A stretch of DNA of 64,000 nucleotides, taken from NCBI GenBank assembly GCA_900099715.1, contig FMTG01000005.1:84226-148225 (forward strand), given 5' to 3'. Shown here piece after piece: positions 8,920 to 18,345 of the stretch. The position numbers and the translations under genes are program-made. The notes under the pieces were generated by a model that saw nothing but the letters and a program-made list of their open reading frames with translations, did no database searches and had not been told where the DNA came from. The DNA is from Ruminococcaceae bacterium YRB3002 (GTDB lineage Bacteria; Bacillota; Clostridia; Saccharofermentanales; Saccharofermentanaceae). Numbering within the stretch: the first letter of the stretch is position 1; every line of letters starts with the position of its first letter.

Positions 8920-10352
8920 ACCTTGAGTTCTACTTCTTCAACAGCAAGATCGTCCTTGTATTTCTCGAGAAGAGGCTTTACGCACTCCTCAAGGAAAGTT
9001 GTAACCTGCTCAGGGCATCTGCCGATGTAGAGCTTAGGATCCATGAACTTATCAGTATCTTCAAGAGCGATGCCGAACACAGGGTCAGCTGCGATCCTCT
9101 TAAGAAGGTCATTGGGCTTGCCTTCGACCTTGACGACGGCACCTGCCTCCATGGAATACACACGGATCCTCTCGTGGAGATCCTGTCTGTCACCGCCTCT
9201 GTTCTCAACTGTATCCATGATGATATTCTCTGTAGCCATGAAAGGCAGCTCATCCATCATGTGCTTGTTGATAACCTTCTCATAGACAACAAGTCCATCA
9301 GCGATATTTGCATAGATGCCGAGGATGGCATCAACTGCAAGGAATGCCTCAGGTATAGATATTCTCTTATTGGCAGAATCATCGAGCGTTCTCTCGAACC
9401 ACTGCTCGGAAGCAGTCATCATAGGGCTTGAGGAAGCTGAGATAACATATCTTGCAAGCGAAGCGATCCTCTCGGATCTCATCGGATTACGCTTATAAGC
9501 CATAGCGGAAGATCCGATCTGTCCCTTCTCGAAAGGCTCCTCCATCTCCTTAAGGTGCTGAAGAAGCCTGATATCATTGGAGAACTTGTGAGCACTCTGT
9601 GCAATGCCACAGAGCGCATTAAGCACCATCGAATCGACCTTGCGCGAATATGTCTGTCCTGATACATAGTAGGAATCAGCAAAACCCATTTTGGCGCAGA
9701 TCTTCTTATCGAGCTGGACACACTTCTCGTGATCACCCTTAAAGAGTTCCATGAAGCTTGCCTGAGTACCGGTAGTACCCTTGCATCCGAGAAGCTTCAG
9801 ACTGTCTGACACATGAACGACCTCTTCAAGATCGAATGTCAGATCCTGAAGCCAGAGAGATGCCCTCTTGCCTACGGTAACAAGCTGTGCAGGCTGGAAA
9901 TGTGTAAATCCGAGTGTAGGTACTGCTTTGTATTTATCTGCAAAATCTGCAAGCTCCTTGATAACTACAACAAGTCTCTTGCGGATGAGTTCCAGTCCCT
10001 CACGCATGATAATGATATCCGTATTGTCGCCGACATAGCATGAAGTAGCACCCAGGTGGATAATACCCTTTGCATTTGGGCACTGTTTGCCGTAGGCATA
10101 GACATGGCTCATTACATCATGTCTTCTCTTCTTCTCTTCCTCGGCTGCGACATCATAATTGATATCATCCGCATGAGCCTTGAGCTCATCGATCTGTTCC
10201 TGTGTGATGTTAAGGCCAAGTTCCATTTCTGATTCAGCCAGGGCTATCCAGAGCTGTCTCCATGTTCTGAACTTCTTATCGGGCGAGAAGATATACTGCA
10301 TCTCGCGGCTTGCATATCTGGAATTCAAAGGGCTCTCATATGTGTCTTTCAT
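8916..10352 (-). CDS. purB: adenylosuccinate lyase
   Basis: PurB removes fumarate from SAICAR and from adenylosuccinate in purine synthesis. The 478-residue length matches the longer type of this fumarase/aspartase superfamily member. The signature loop G-S-S-A-M-A-Y-K-R-N-P-M-R-S-E is around residue 285; its second Ser region carries the catalytic base. H-F-Q-P-A-Q and the N-terminal P-L-N-S-R-Y-A-S block are also present. It overlaps both neighbours by 4 bases, so the run aminotransferase-purB-desulfurase-thiI is one tightly coupled operon. The links between purine and sulfur genes probably reflect co-transcription rather than one pathway. Confidence 0.97.
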   Translation of the reverse strand: MKDTYESPLNSRYASREMQYIFSPDKKFRTWRQLWIALAESEMELGLNITQEQIDELKAHADDINYDVAAEEEKKRRHDVMSHVYAYGKQCPNAKGIIHLGATSCYVGDNTDIIIMREGLELIRKRLVVVIKELADFADKYKAVPTLGFTHFQPAQLVTVGKRASLWLQDLTFDLEEVVHVSDSLKLLGCKGTTGTQASFMELFKGDHEKCVQLDKKICAKMGFADSYYVSGQTYSRKVDSMVLNALCGIAQSAHKFSNDIRLLQHLKEMEEPFEKGQIGSSAMAYKRNPMRSERIASLARYVISASSSPMMTASEQWFERTLDDSANKRISIPEAFLAVDAILGIYANIADGLVVYEKVINKHMMDELPFMATENIIMDTVENRGGDRQDLHERIRVYSMEAGAVVKVEGKPNDLLKRIAADPVFGIALEDTDKFMDPKLYIGRCPEQVTTFLEECVKPLLEKYKDDLAVEEVELKV

Positions 10353-11641
10353 GACTGCTCCTCCAATAATTTGTCGACAGCAGTTATTTTAGCACAAACA
10401 CAGAGAACATTCACCGCAGTGTCGATCTCATCAACCGAGGGGAAACTGGGTGCGATCCTGATATTGGAATCATCAGGGTCCTTGCCGTAGGGATATGTTG
10501 CTCCGGCGGGAGTCAGTGCGACGCCTAAATCCTTGCACATCCCGACAACTCGTGATGCTGTACCCGGCATCACGAAAATACTGACAAAATATCCTCCGTT
10601 GGGCTTATGCCAGTGAGCTGTTCCGGTCCATTCAAGTTCACTGCCGAGTATATCAAGTGTCTTCTCGAACTTAGGTCTCAGAAGTGCTGCGTGCTTCTTC
10701 ATATGTGCCTTTACGGCATCAAGATCAGGGAGCATTCTCGCGTGAGCAAGCTGATTGACTTTGTTATTGCAGATCGTCTGGACAGCCATGATCTTCTTAG
10801 CCTGATCCAGATTATCCTTATTGGCAGCCAGACAGGAGATACCTGCGCCGGCGAATGTGATCTTGGAAGAAGAAGCAAACTCATAAACTCTCGAAGGATT
10901 GCCATACTCTTCACAGAGACCGAGTATATCGGGAACTCTTCCCTGCTCTGCCTCATCATCACAGAGATGATGTACAACATATGCATTATCCCAGTAGATC
11001 CTGAAGTCCTTGGCAGCTGTCTTCATGGAAGCAAGTCTTCTGCATGTCTCCCCGGAATAAACAATACCGTCAGGATTGCTGTAAACAGGAATGCACCAGA
11101 TACCCATAACCTTCTCATCCTTAACAAGTTCCTCAACGATATCCATATCAGGACCATTCTCAGTCATGGGCACATTGACCAGCTCAAAACCGAGAGTCTG
11201 TGTAACCCTAAAATGTCTGTCATATCCGGGAACGGGGCAGAGCCACTTTCTTCCCTCGATCTGACCCCATGGCTTATCAGAATCATGCTCACCGAACACA
11301 AGCGCTCTCATAAGAGAATCGAACATCTGATTGAGGCTCGATGAATTGCCGAGAAAGATCTTATCGGCAGAAGTACCGAGGATCTGGGCAAATACCTCAC
11401 GCATCTCGGGAATGCCGGCAGGAGCGCTGTAGTTTCTCGTATCGAGTCCCTCTTTTGTCTTGAACCCGTCCTGAGCGAGTGAATCATAGATATGATTTGT
11501 CAGGTCGAGTTGTACGGGTGAGGGCTTTCCTCTCGTCATATCGAGCGCAAGACCCATTGCCTTGTACTGCTCCAGTTTCTGTTCCAGGAGCTTTCTCTCC
11601 GTCTTGAGTTCTTCGGCATTCATCTCTCTGTAAGACTTCAT
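10349..11641 (-). CDS. aspartate aminotransferase-like PLP enzyme (fold type I, PF12897-type)
   Basis: The product is a 430-residue class I/II aminotransferase of the subgroup annotated as Asp_aminotransf, for which some members are known aspartate aminotransferases. Recognisable blocks are D-M-T-R-G-K-P near residue 35, Y-S-N-P-D-G in the middle and the PLP lysine in S-S-S-K-I-T-F-A-G. The open frame extends 15 codons further upstream to 11686. I chose the ATG at 11639-11641 because it has an AGAGGA site 6 bases upstream and the extension looks unlike the family. It begins the operon purB-desulfurase-thiI. The gap to yraN is about 134 bases and AT-rich, a likely promoter region. Confidence 0.88.
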   Translation of the reverse strand: MKSYREMNAEELKTERKLLEQKLEQYKAMGLALDMTRGKPSPVQLDLTNHIYDSLAQDGFKTKEGLDTRNYSAPAGIPEMREVFAQILGTSADKIFLGNSSSLNQMFDSLMRALVFGEHDSDKPWGQIEGRKWLCPVPGYDRHFRVTQTLGFELVNVPMTENGPDMDIVEELVKDEKVMGIWCIPVYSNPDGIVYSGETCRRLASMKTAAKDFRIYWDNAYVVHHLCDDEAEQGRVPDILGLCEEYGNPSRVYEFASSSKITFAGAGISCLAANKDNLDQAKKIMAVQTICNNKVNQLAHARMLPDLDAVKAHMKKHAALLRPKFEKTLDILGSELEWTGTAHWHKPNGGYFVSIFVMPGTASRVVGMCKDLGVALTPAGATYPYGKDPDDSNIRIAPSFPSVDEIDTAVNVLCVCAKITAVDKLLEEQS

Positions 11642-11775
11642 CGTTTTCCTCTTTCTCGGCGCGAAAATAAAATATCGCGGTGTCAAAATTTCATTTATCT
11701 GGTAATTTGCCTGTTAAGCCTCGATAATTATATTAATTTTGCAATTTTTGTACAACGATTTTTCATTTATAAGTG

Positions 11776-12144
11776 TCAGAACGGAATGAATTCTACATTT
11801 TGTACCAAACCGCGCCTGTCAAGTGTCACTTGTCCCACCAAAAAGTAAATATTCCTGTCGTACAGATCAAAATCTCTCACAAGATATCTTACTGTCTTCA
11901 TTATCTTGCGTCTCTTGGAACCGGTCACACTCTCTGCCGGAGTCGGGTATCCTTCTGAGACAACTCTTGCCCTTACCTCGACTATATAGACCGTATCCTT
12001 GTCCACAAAGACCGAGTCGATCTCACCGACATTGTGGATCCCGTAGTTTCTGACAAGCAGCCTGTATCCCCTGGATCTGAATATCTCTGCAACATATTCC
12101 TCAGCCATGTCTCCCTTGGCCCTTGTATTGTTATTCCTGTTCAT
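11776..12144 (-). CDS. YraN family (UPF0102) nuclease-fold protein
   Basis: This 122-residue protein fits the YraN/UPF0102 family, whose fold belongs to the Holliday-junction-resolvase/restriction-endonuclease type; its role is not established. The motif series G-x-x-A-E-E-Y-V-A, R-N-Y...G-E-I-D-S-V and I-V-E-V-R-A-R (the E-I-D and E-V-x-x-R positions are the nuclease-like metal site) is present, followed by a lysine-arginine helix S-K-R-R-K-I. YraN often lies beside rnhB and rbgA; here it is separate from those genes. It is divergent from the aminotransferase gene at 12204 with 59 bases between them. Confidence 0.9.
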   Translation of the reverse strand: MNRNNNTRAKGDMAEEYVAEIFRSRGYRLLVRNYGIHNVGEIDSVFVDKDTVYIVEVRARVVSEGYPTPAESVTGSKRRKIMKTVRYLVRDFDLYDRNIYFLVGQVTLDRRGLVQNVEFIPF

Positions 12145-12203
12145 TTTTGCCTCGCTTTCGATAAAGTTATATAATTACAGCAGCACGTTAAGGAGGGTAT
12201 CCC

Positions 12204-13394
12204 ATGATTTCCAATGCAATGAGAGACCAGCTTGCTTCCGGCTCGCTGATCAGAAAGATGTTCGAAGAAGGAAGCCGCCTCAAGAAACTCTACGGAGAAG
12301 AGAATGTATTTGATTTCTCCATTGGCAATCCGGATCTTGAGCCTCCCAGAGAGGTATTCGATGCTCTTGCCGACCTGGCTGAGAATCCGACTCCCGGAAT
12401 GCACGGGTATATGAGCAACAACGGTTATGAATCCACACGCAGAGTCATAGCAGACAGGATGAGCGTCAAGTCAGGTCTCAGGATATCTCCTGATGCGGTC
12501 TGCATGACGGTTGGTGCCGCTGCAGCCATGAACGACGTCCTTCATTCCATTACCGATCCCGGAGATGAGATAATCGTTCTCGCACCGTATTTCATGGAAT
12601 ACAACGGTTATATCGCCAACCACAACGGCAAAGTCGTAATCGTAGATACGGACAAAAGGTTCAACCCCAGTGTTGACAAGATCAGGGAAGCTGTCACACC
12701 AAGAACCAAAGCGATAATAATCAATTCACCCAACAATCCGTCAGGCGTAATTTATCCTGCGTCTTTCCTCAAGGAACTGAACACGATGCTCAACTCAATG
12801 GATCACGTTATACACGTTATTTCCGATGAGCCTTATATCGATCTCGCTTACGACGGTATCAAAGTGCCCTGTACCCTCCAGCACATAGACAATCTCATAA
12901 TCTGTTTCTCCTGGAGCAAATCCCTGTCACTTCCGGGAGAGAGGATCGGATACACGCTTGTAAGCCCTCTTCACGAGGACTACAAGGAACTGACGGCGGC
13001 TATCGTTATCTCCAACCGTTCCCTTGGCAGCGTCAATGCGCCTGCAATATGGCAGAAGGTCATCGAGAGAGCCATCGATGCCAAGGTGGATGTGGCCAAT
13101 TACCAGCACAGAAGGGATCTTCTCTACTCGAACATTATCGATGCCGGGTTCAACGCCATCAAGCCCTGCGGTGCACTCTATATATTCATGAATACACCAC
13201 AGGGCATGAGTGACGAAGAATTCTCAGCTGCATGTGCATCACACAAACTGCTTCTGGTCTCAGGAGCTGCATTCGCCAAGCCGGGTTATGCAAGACTTGC
13301 TTTCTGCGTATCCGAGCAGACGATAATCAACTCCAGGAAAGCCTTCTTTGCCGTCGCTAAGGATCTCGGAATAAGTCACAAAACTGAGCTCTGA
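12204..13394 (+). CDS. class I/II pyridoxal-phosphate aminotransferase
   Basis: A 396-residue fold-type-I aminotransferase, probably acting on aspartate or another amino acid; the substrate cannot be decided from sequence. Seen blocks are S-I-G-N-P-D near the N-terminus, N-S-P-N-N-P-S-G around residue 172, D-E-P-Y near 213 and the PLP lysine in S-W-S-K-S-L-S-L-P-G-E-R-I-G-Y around 240. A strong AAGGAGGG site sits 6 bases before the ATG. Its last 19 bases overlap the 3' end of the convergent sortase gene, an unusual tail-to-tail overlap. Confidence 0.93.
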   Translation: MISNAMRDQLASGSLIRKMFEEGSRLKKLYGEENVFDFSIGNPDLEPPREVFDALADLAENPTPGMHGYMSNNGYESTRRVIADRMSVKSGLRISPDAVCMTVGAAAAMNDVLHSITDPGDEIIVLAPYFMEYNGYIANHNGKVVIVDTDKRFNPSVDKIREAVTPRTKAIIINSPNNPSGVIYPASFLKELNTMLNSMDHVIHVISDEPYIDLAYDGIKVPCTLQHIDNLIICFSWSKSLSLPGERIGYTLVSPLHEDYKELTAAIVISNRSLGSVNAPAIWQKVIERAIDAKVDVANYQHRRDLLYSNIIDAGFNAIKPCGALYIFMNTPQGMSDEEFSAACASHKLLLVSGAAFAKPGYARLAFCVSEQTIINSRKAFFAVAKDLGISHKTEL

Positions 13395-14194
13395 ACTCCC
13401 GGAACTTCCACCGCAACCACTTCCAGTCTCCCCGACGGGACTGAGTATTCACATGTGACCAGCGTAAGATAATTGAGAGGTCCTGTGTCTTCACATCCGT
13501 AACCGATAATGTCAGGCAGATCAACAACTGACATTTTCCTGCATCTGTCGTGATACTCCATGGAGTCAGTTCTGTCATCAAAACCGATGTAATCCTCCCA
13601 GAACAGAGTCCGGTTCCCTGCACTCTGAACGATCACCGCTATAACTTTATATTTACGCAGACCGTCAGGAGTGACCAGCGTTATATTCCTGTGGTCCATT
13701 GCCCAGTCCCGCTCCTTGTATCTGGTAAGACTTCCAAACATGGAACCGTTGCGCATGTGATGCCCGTAGATGATCACGTTATCAGACTGTATGCTGTCAT
13801 CTTCGGGGATGTAAAGACTCCCCGAAGACGACTTCACACCATCCGGCCTGTGCACGAGATAATACCCTTGAGAATCAGATGTTTCCTGCATGACCGGATA
13901 ATCTATCTTTGTCCCCTCCACATAGATCCAGCCGGCTACAGTCATCGACAGCTCAGGTGCAGAGAATTTGTTTCCTACAAGGTCTTCTGCAATTTCTCCT
14001 GCAAGGTCTTCGATCTTCTGTTCTCTCGTAACAACTTCAGCCTCGCGTGCCAGAGTGTCGTAATATGCCATCGATGAGATATCATCTATACTCCTCTCGG
14101 CAACCGGGATAAGGCACCACACCATACAGCCCATTGCTGTTACTGCTCCGCAAATGCAGCACGTCCTGATGACAGCCTTAATCCGGCTTCTCAT
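13376..14194 (-). CDS. class B sortase
   Basis: A membrane-anchored cysteine transpeptidase that attaches surface proteins to peptidoglycan or to each other. The 272-residue protein has one N-terminal hydrophobic segment (about residues 8-28). The sortase core begins V-A-G-W-I-Y-V near 87. The catalytic His is in Y-G-H-H-M near 143, the Cys in T-L-V-T-C near 246 and the Arg in S-G-R-L-E about eight residues later. These blocks fit class B. The gene starts 17 bases inside the end of the adhesin gene, so the adhesin is its obvious substrate, recognised through V-P-K-T-G. Classical SrtB enzymes use N-P-Q-T-N, so the pairing with an L-P-x-T-G-like signal is worth noting. Confidence 0.93.
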   Translation of the reverse strand: MRSRIKAVIRTCCICGAVTAMGCMVWCLIPVAERSIDDISSMAYYDTLAREAEVVTREQKIEDLAGEIAEDLVGNKFSAPELSMTVAGWIYVEGTKIDYPVMQETSDSQGYYLVHRPDGVKSSSGSLYIPEDDSIQSDNVIIYGHHMRNGSMFGSLTRYKERDWAMDHRNITLVTPDGLRKYKVIAVIVQSAGNRTLFWEDYIGFDDRTDSMEYHDRCRKMSVVDLPDIIGYGCEDTGPLNYLTLVTCEYSVPSGRLEVVAVEVPGVQSSVL

Positions 14195-17100
14195 AGCTGT
14201 CTGCCTTCCTGCTGCTCATCAGTGATCCTATACCGATCAGTGCTATGACCGTCCCGAGTGCTGCGGCAAGTCCTGCAACATAGCTCATATCGATGCCATC
14301 ATCTCCTGTCTTCGGAACATCTCTTCTGACAGATACAGTCTGGTCTTTATTGTTGGGGTCTCTGTGTTCGCAGAGCAGGAGTCTGGCACCGTCCTCATTA
14401 TCATCAAGAGCCATATATCCCGTCTCATAGACCACCAGTTTATCTCCTTCCTCCAGATTGGATGAATCGAAAACAAACTTAACTTCTACAGAACCCTCCG
14501 GAGTCTCAGGTACAAATTCCACCTCGGACCTAACCATGTTGTTGCGTGGATCAAAATATACGGCACCGCTTCCCGAATGCATCAGGGATCCTTCCATGAC
14601 ATACATTCTGCCGGGAGTGAGGTTCTCATAGTGCACAGTATCGACAATGGTGGTCTTTGCTGATACATTCATCACTTTATTTCCATCAGACGAAGCTGTT
14701 GTTATAAGCTTCGGGATACCAACAGTCTGATCCTCATCTGTAATATCATCATGCTTTGCCACAATAGAGCTTCCGTAACTTATATACTCAAACGCAACGA
14801 TACTGCGGCCCTCCAGTTCTGATGTATCCAGCTCAAAATGAACTTCAGCGATACCATCTGCCTCATCCGGCTTAAGTACCGACTCGGAATCGGCAAGCTC
14901 CTCACCGGTCTCCCTGTCGACGAGAACTCCCGTCAATGTGTATTCATCTCCCGCGATCAGCCCCTCATATCTGACCATATCAGTAAAAGTTGTTCCGGGT
15001 GCCACAGGTGACGTATGGGTTCCCGTCCTGTCTGCAGTCAGAACTGTTCCTATATCCGGGATCCTGACAGTCTGACCTTCATCATTGATATCCTCATGGC
15101 TTCCTATAAGTCTCGTTCTGTAATACAGGCTCTCATAAGCCACAAGCGTCTTCCCCTTGTATTTATTTGTATCCAGCACAAACTTCATCTCCACAGAACC
15201 TGACGTCCTCGTTTCTCCGTCAGCCTTCACAGTAAAACTCTTCTCAGCTGTTATTCCGGTGTGTTCGCAGCTTCCGTCCTCATTCCTGATCATCAGTTCT
15301 CCTTTGAGAGTATAAGTCCTGCCCACGACAAGATTGCCATACCTTACAGAATCCTTCAGAACGGCCTCTGAAGACAGCTCAACATTCTTGGAATTGCCTA
15401 CACCCGTAAGAGACGTACCAAAATCCTTATCATTCGCGAAAGTCACTTCACACGGATCCGGCTCACTCAACTCTGAAGTATCAACTCTATCTATAACGAT
15501 CTTCCTGATCCGTTTAGTTCTTATATAGAGTTCCGGAGCAGTGACCTCCTCGATAAAGTATGTTCCGAAGCTCAGCAGCGCACTGTTAACCGTGCCGTCA
15601 TCGTAACACGTCTCATACCGTCCGTTACGCTCAGCAAAGAACACATCATATGTCTTTCCGTTCTCGTTGACCTTGGCCGTAAGATCAGTGTCAGCATCGT
15701 ATGTACCGTTCCCGTTCGAATCCTCATAGATCCTGAATTCGGCTCCTGTCAGCTTTATGCTGCTGTCGGAACTGTCCGTCTTGTAAACATAAACAGGCGC
15801 CTTATATCTGGCGTCTTCGATCTCACCCTGATATGCTCTCATCTCCATTCCATTAACGATGATCGTATCGGTTGTTCTTCCGGTTATATCAAAAGCGATC
15901 ACATCATCGCTTCTGTAATATCCGCGCGGAGCCTGAGACTCTCTGACCAGGTATTTACCGACACCTACACCTTCAGCTACAACGATACCGTCATTGTCGG
16001 AATCCTTAAGCTCGATATAGTCCTTCTCCTCATCTGCATCAAGGAATCCGTCACCGTCTGTGTCCTTGTAGAGTCTGAATACGGCGCCTCCGATAAGTTC
16101 ACCGTTCTCAGCGTCTTTCTTGGTGACTGCGATCCTTACCGACAGATTATTCATGGCGCTTACGGTAACGCTGTTTATGTTGGAGGACGTAAGATGAACG
16201 ATCGCATCCGAACCTCTTACATTCACTCCCTGTGCCCATGTCAGACGGTAATCCTCCGGATCCGTCTCCGATATGCGGTACCACCCGAGAGGCAGGTCTG
16301 TAAGCTGTGCCATACCCATGCTGTTTGTCTCAACGTGAGCTGCGGGAACACCGTCTCCGCTGTCAGCTGAATTCCCGTTGCCCAGGTAGCTTATATCAAA
16401 GCCGCGTCCTTCTATAACCTTGTCATCCGAGGCTTTCGAGATGGTAATGGATGATTCTACCCTGTCGTTATTGCATTTGACTGTCATCTCATCACCGAAT
16501 GACATGCCCTCGGTCGTGAAAGTATATGAATACTTATTGTCGCCGACCCTGTTCCAACCGGATGTGTTGATAACAGTATAAGGTATACCGGTATCCGCGT
16601 AATAATCCGGTGTATACTCCTCCACAAGCGTATATGCTGCCGAAGGCAGAACCGGGTAACTGCTTCCGAGATAATCGCTGCCTGTCCTGTCCTTGTACCA
16701 GCCCCATCCGTCAGCATATCTGTAATATGCGAGCGCGGAAGAATCCGTGTCCGTGCCTTCATAAAGGCTGAATACCGTATTTGTCGTATCAAAACCCGTT
16801 GAGGTATCCTTTGTTACCTTAAGGCCTGCTCCATCAACATAATCGCCGTCAGGATTATTGCCGATATAACAGTTCCCGGGCTCCCCGTCACCGTCGTAGC
16901 CCTTTACAGTTCCGGAATAGACCTTACTGCCGTCCATACTGACATCAACAGTCAGTTTTCCCGTCTTATACACATATTTCACCGTGACCTTGTAAAGGTT
17001 ATCATCGATTATGTTCTCCCTGAGAATAGCCTTATTGCCCTCAGCGGATATGAGAGAGTCTGGTGCCTTTGTCTCTTTGATGTAGAACGTCCTGCTGTGT

Positions 17101-18323
17101 GTTCCGTCAAGATTGTTGTCCAGTTTGAGCAGACCTTTGCGCTGGTCATCGCCCTGCTCTCTGTTATCGTAATCGGAATAATAGCCATTTCCGTCCTCAT
17201 CGGTTATTACGCCCAGCACATCGCTCATGCTGCTGTCACTGTATATAGTGAACTCAGCACCTTTCATATCTGTTCCGCCTGCAGTATTCTTGTCTGCAGC
17301 AGGTCTGATATAAGCTTTCTCGCTCTTACGGTCAGTTGTCCTGTCAACGTACATCAGCCACTGCTGGCCTACTCCTGACCTCTGATCAGGTGAGTAGATG
17401 TACAGATTCCCGTCGTACTCGGGCGCATGTGCGATTATATTGAAATACTGTGTAAGCTGTATCCTTCTGAACTTGTTATTATTGCGTCCGTTACCGTTAT
17501 CACCATATGCGTATGTGGCATGACTTCCCCTCTGATATGTACCCTTGTCGGATTCAGTCCTGGTGAATGAATAATAGATGGTGCCGGACAGGTGGTATCT
17601 GTCACCTGATATTATCCTGCTGGCGATCGCATGGGCAGATCCGTAAAGACCGCTTATGTTTGCGCCTACCCTCGAAGAAGCTATATCAAATGCATAATAC
17701 CTGTTCTGTGCATCCTTGCTTATCTTCAGATCACGGTAGATATTGGAGTCATTGATAGGGCTGTTAAAGTCAAGTTCGATCCCGTCATACAGGTCATCGG
17801 CCTCATAGTCCTTTGACAGCGGATAATAAGTCCAGTTGCCGTCATCTATGAGCCACGCGATCTTACGCAGGATCTGTTCGTCATTGTACTGATACAGATC
17901 TGAGTAGTAGAATGCGCTGAACCATACCGAGTAATCCGAGTCCGTAGCAGTCAGGTTGGCCGATGCTTCCAGAAGGTGTGAATAGGAACCCTTGTAATCC
18001 TTAAGCCCTGACAGGTCAAGCTTATATGCCTTGCCGTCATTGCCGGGAGCACTTCTGTCAGCAGCCACGCACATGGCATCATGGCCTCTTCCGTCAGCCT
18101 CCAGATGGTAAAGCGACGTAGGATCAACACTTTGCAGATCATAGCAGACATTCTTGATCTTGGTAGACACATTTGTGATGTTCGAATCCACGTATTCGCA
18201 TGTCAGCGGCGACCTGAGGTCCTTTGTCGGATCTATCCACCCTGCTGCCACGGCCGGCAATGCATACATCAGGAATATCAGTGATGCCATCAGAAGAGAC
18301 ATCACTCTTCTCTTTTTGTTCAT
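14178..18323 (-). CDS. large sortase-anchored adhesin (thioester-like domain, five SpaA/Cna-B-like domains, three VaFE repeats)
   Basis: The 1381-residue protein has a signal peptide (1-26, ending A-V-A-A) and is predicted to be a cell-wall adhesin or pilus tip protein. Residues about 27-330 look like a TQXA/thioester-type domain: M-C-V-A near 85 and K-I-A-W-L-I-D-D-G near 160. The expected T-Q-x-A-I-W helix is missing; the nearest candidate reads S-A-H-A-I-A near 228. Five Cna-B/SpaA-like domains follow, at about 338-470, 505-600, 624-720, 731-835 and 842-965; domains 4 and 5 carry Ca-loop-like D-x-D-G-D and D-x-N-G-N stretches. Three VaFE-type repeats (each with D-x-V-x-Y-x-x-L) span about 974-1335. 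V-P-K-T-G at 1336-1340, a membrane helix and a charged tail follow. A GGAGG site lies 9 bases upstream. Domain borders are estimates. Confidence 0.9.
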   Translation of the reverse strand: MNKKRRVMSLLMASLIFLMYALPAVAAGWIDPTKDLRSPLTCEYVDSNITNVSTKIKNVCYDLQSVDPTSLYHLEADGRGHDAMCVAADRSAPGNDGKAYKLDLSGLKDYKGSYSHLLEASANLTATDSDYSVWFSAFYYSDLYQYNDEQILRKIAWLIDDGNWTYYPLSKDYEADDLYDGIELDFNSPINDSNIYRDLKISKDAQNRYYAFDIASSRVGANISGLYGSAHAIASRIISGDRYHLSGTIYYSFTRTESDKGTYQRGSHATYAYGDNGNGRNNNKFRRIQLTQYFNIIAHAPEYDGNLYIYSPDQRSGVGQQWLMYVDRTTDRKSEKAYIRPAADKNTAGGTDMKGAEFTIYSDSSMSDVLGVITDEDGNGYYSDYDNREQGDDQRKGLLKLDNNLDGTHSRTFYIKETKAPDSLISAEGNKAILRENIIDDNLYKVTVKYVYKTGKLTVDVSMDGSKVYSGTVKGYDGDGEPGNCYIGNNPDGDYVDGAGLKVTKDTSTGFDTTNTVFSLYEGTDTDSSALAYYRYADGWGWYKDRTGSDYLGSSYPVLPSAAYTLVEEYTPDYYADTGIPYTVINTSGWNRVGDNKYSYTFTTEGMSFGDEMTVKCNNDRVESSITISKASDDKVIEGRGFDISYLGNGNSADSGDGVPAAHVETNSMGMAQLTDLPLGWYRISETDPEDYRLTWAQGVNVRGSDAIVHLTSSNINSVTVSAMNNLSVRIAVTKKDAENGELIGGAVFRLYKDTDGDGFLDADEEKDYIELKDSDNDGIVVAEGVGVGKYLVRESQAPRGYYRSDDVIAFDITGRTTDTIIVNGMEMRAYQGEIEDARYKAPVYVYKTDSSDSSIKLTGAEFRIYEDSNGNGTYDADTDLTAKVNENGKTYDVFFAERNGRYETCYDDGTVNSALLSFGTYFIEEVTAPELYIRTKRIRKIVIDRVDTSELSEPDPCEVTFANDKDFGTSLTGVGNSKNVELSSEAVLKDSVRYGNLVVGRTYTLKGELMIRNEDGSCEHTGITAEKSFTVKADGETRTSGSVEMKFVLDTNKYKGKTLVAYESLYYRTRLIGSHEDINDEGQTVRIPDIGTVLTADRTGTHTSPVAPGTTFTDMVRYEGLIAGDEYTLTGVLVDRETGEELADSESVLKPDEADGIAEVHFELDTSELEGRSIVAFEYISYGSSIVAKHDDITDEDQTVGIPKLITTASSDGNKVMNVSAKTTIVDTVHYENLTPGRMYVMEGSLMHSGSGAVYFDPRNNMVRSEVEFVPETPEGSVEVKFVFDSSNLEEGDKLVVYETGYMALDDNEDGARLLLCEHRDPNNKDQTVSVRRDVPKTGDDGIDMSYVAGLAAALGTVIALIGIGSLMSSRKADSYEKPD

Positions 18324-18345
18324 ATAAGACTTACCTCCTTTTCCG

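Noticed and set aside
10607-11344. 245-codon open frame opposite the aspartate aminotransferase-like gene
   Set aside because: Antisense shadow of a gene with clear PLP motifs; low-complexity composition and no recognisable start region.
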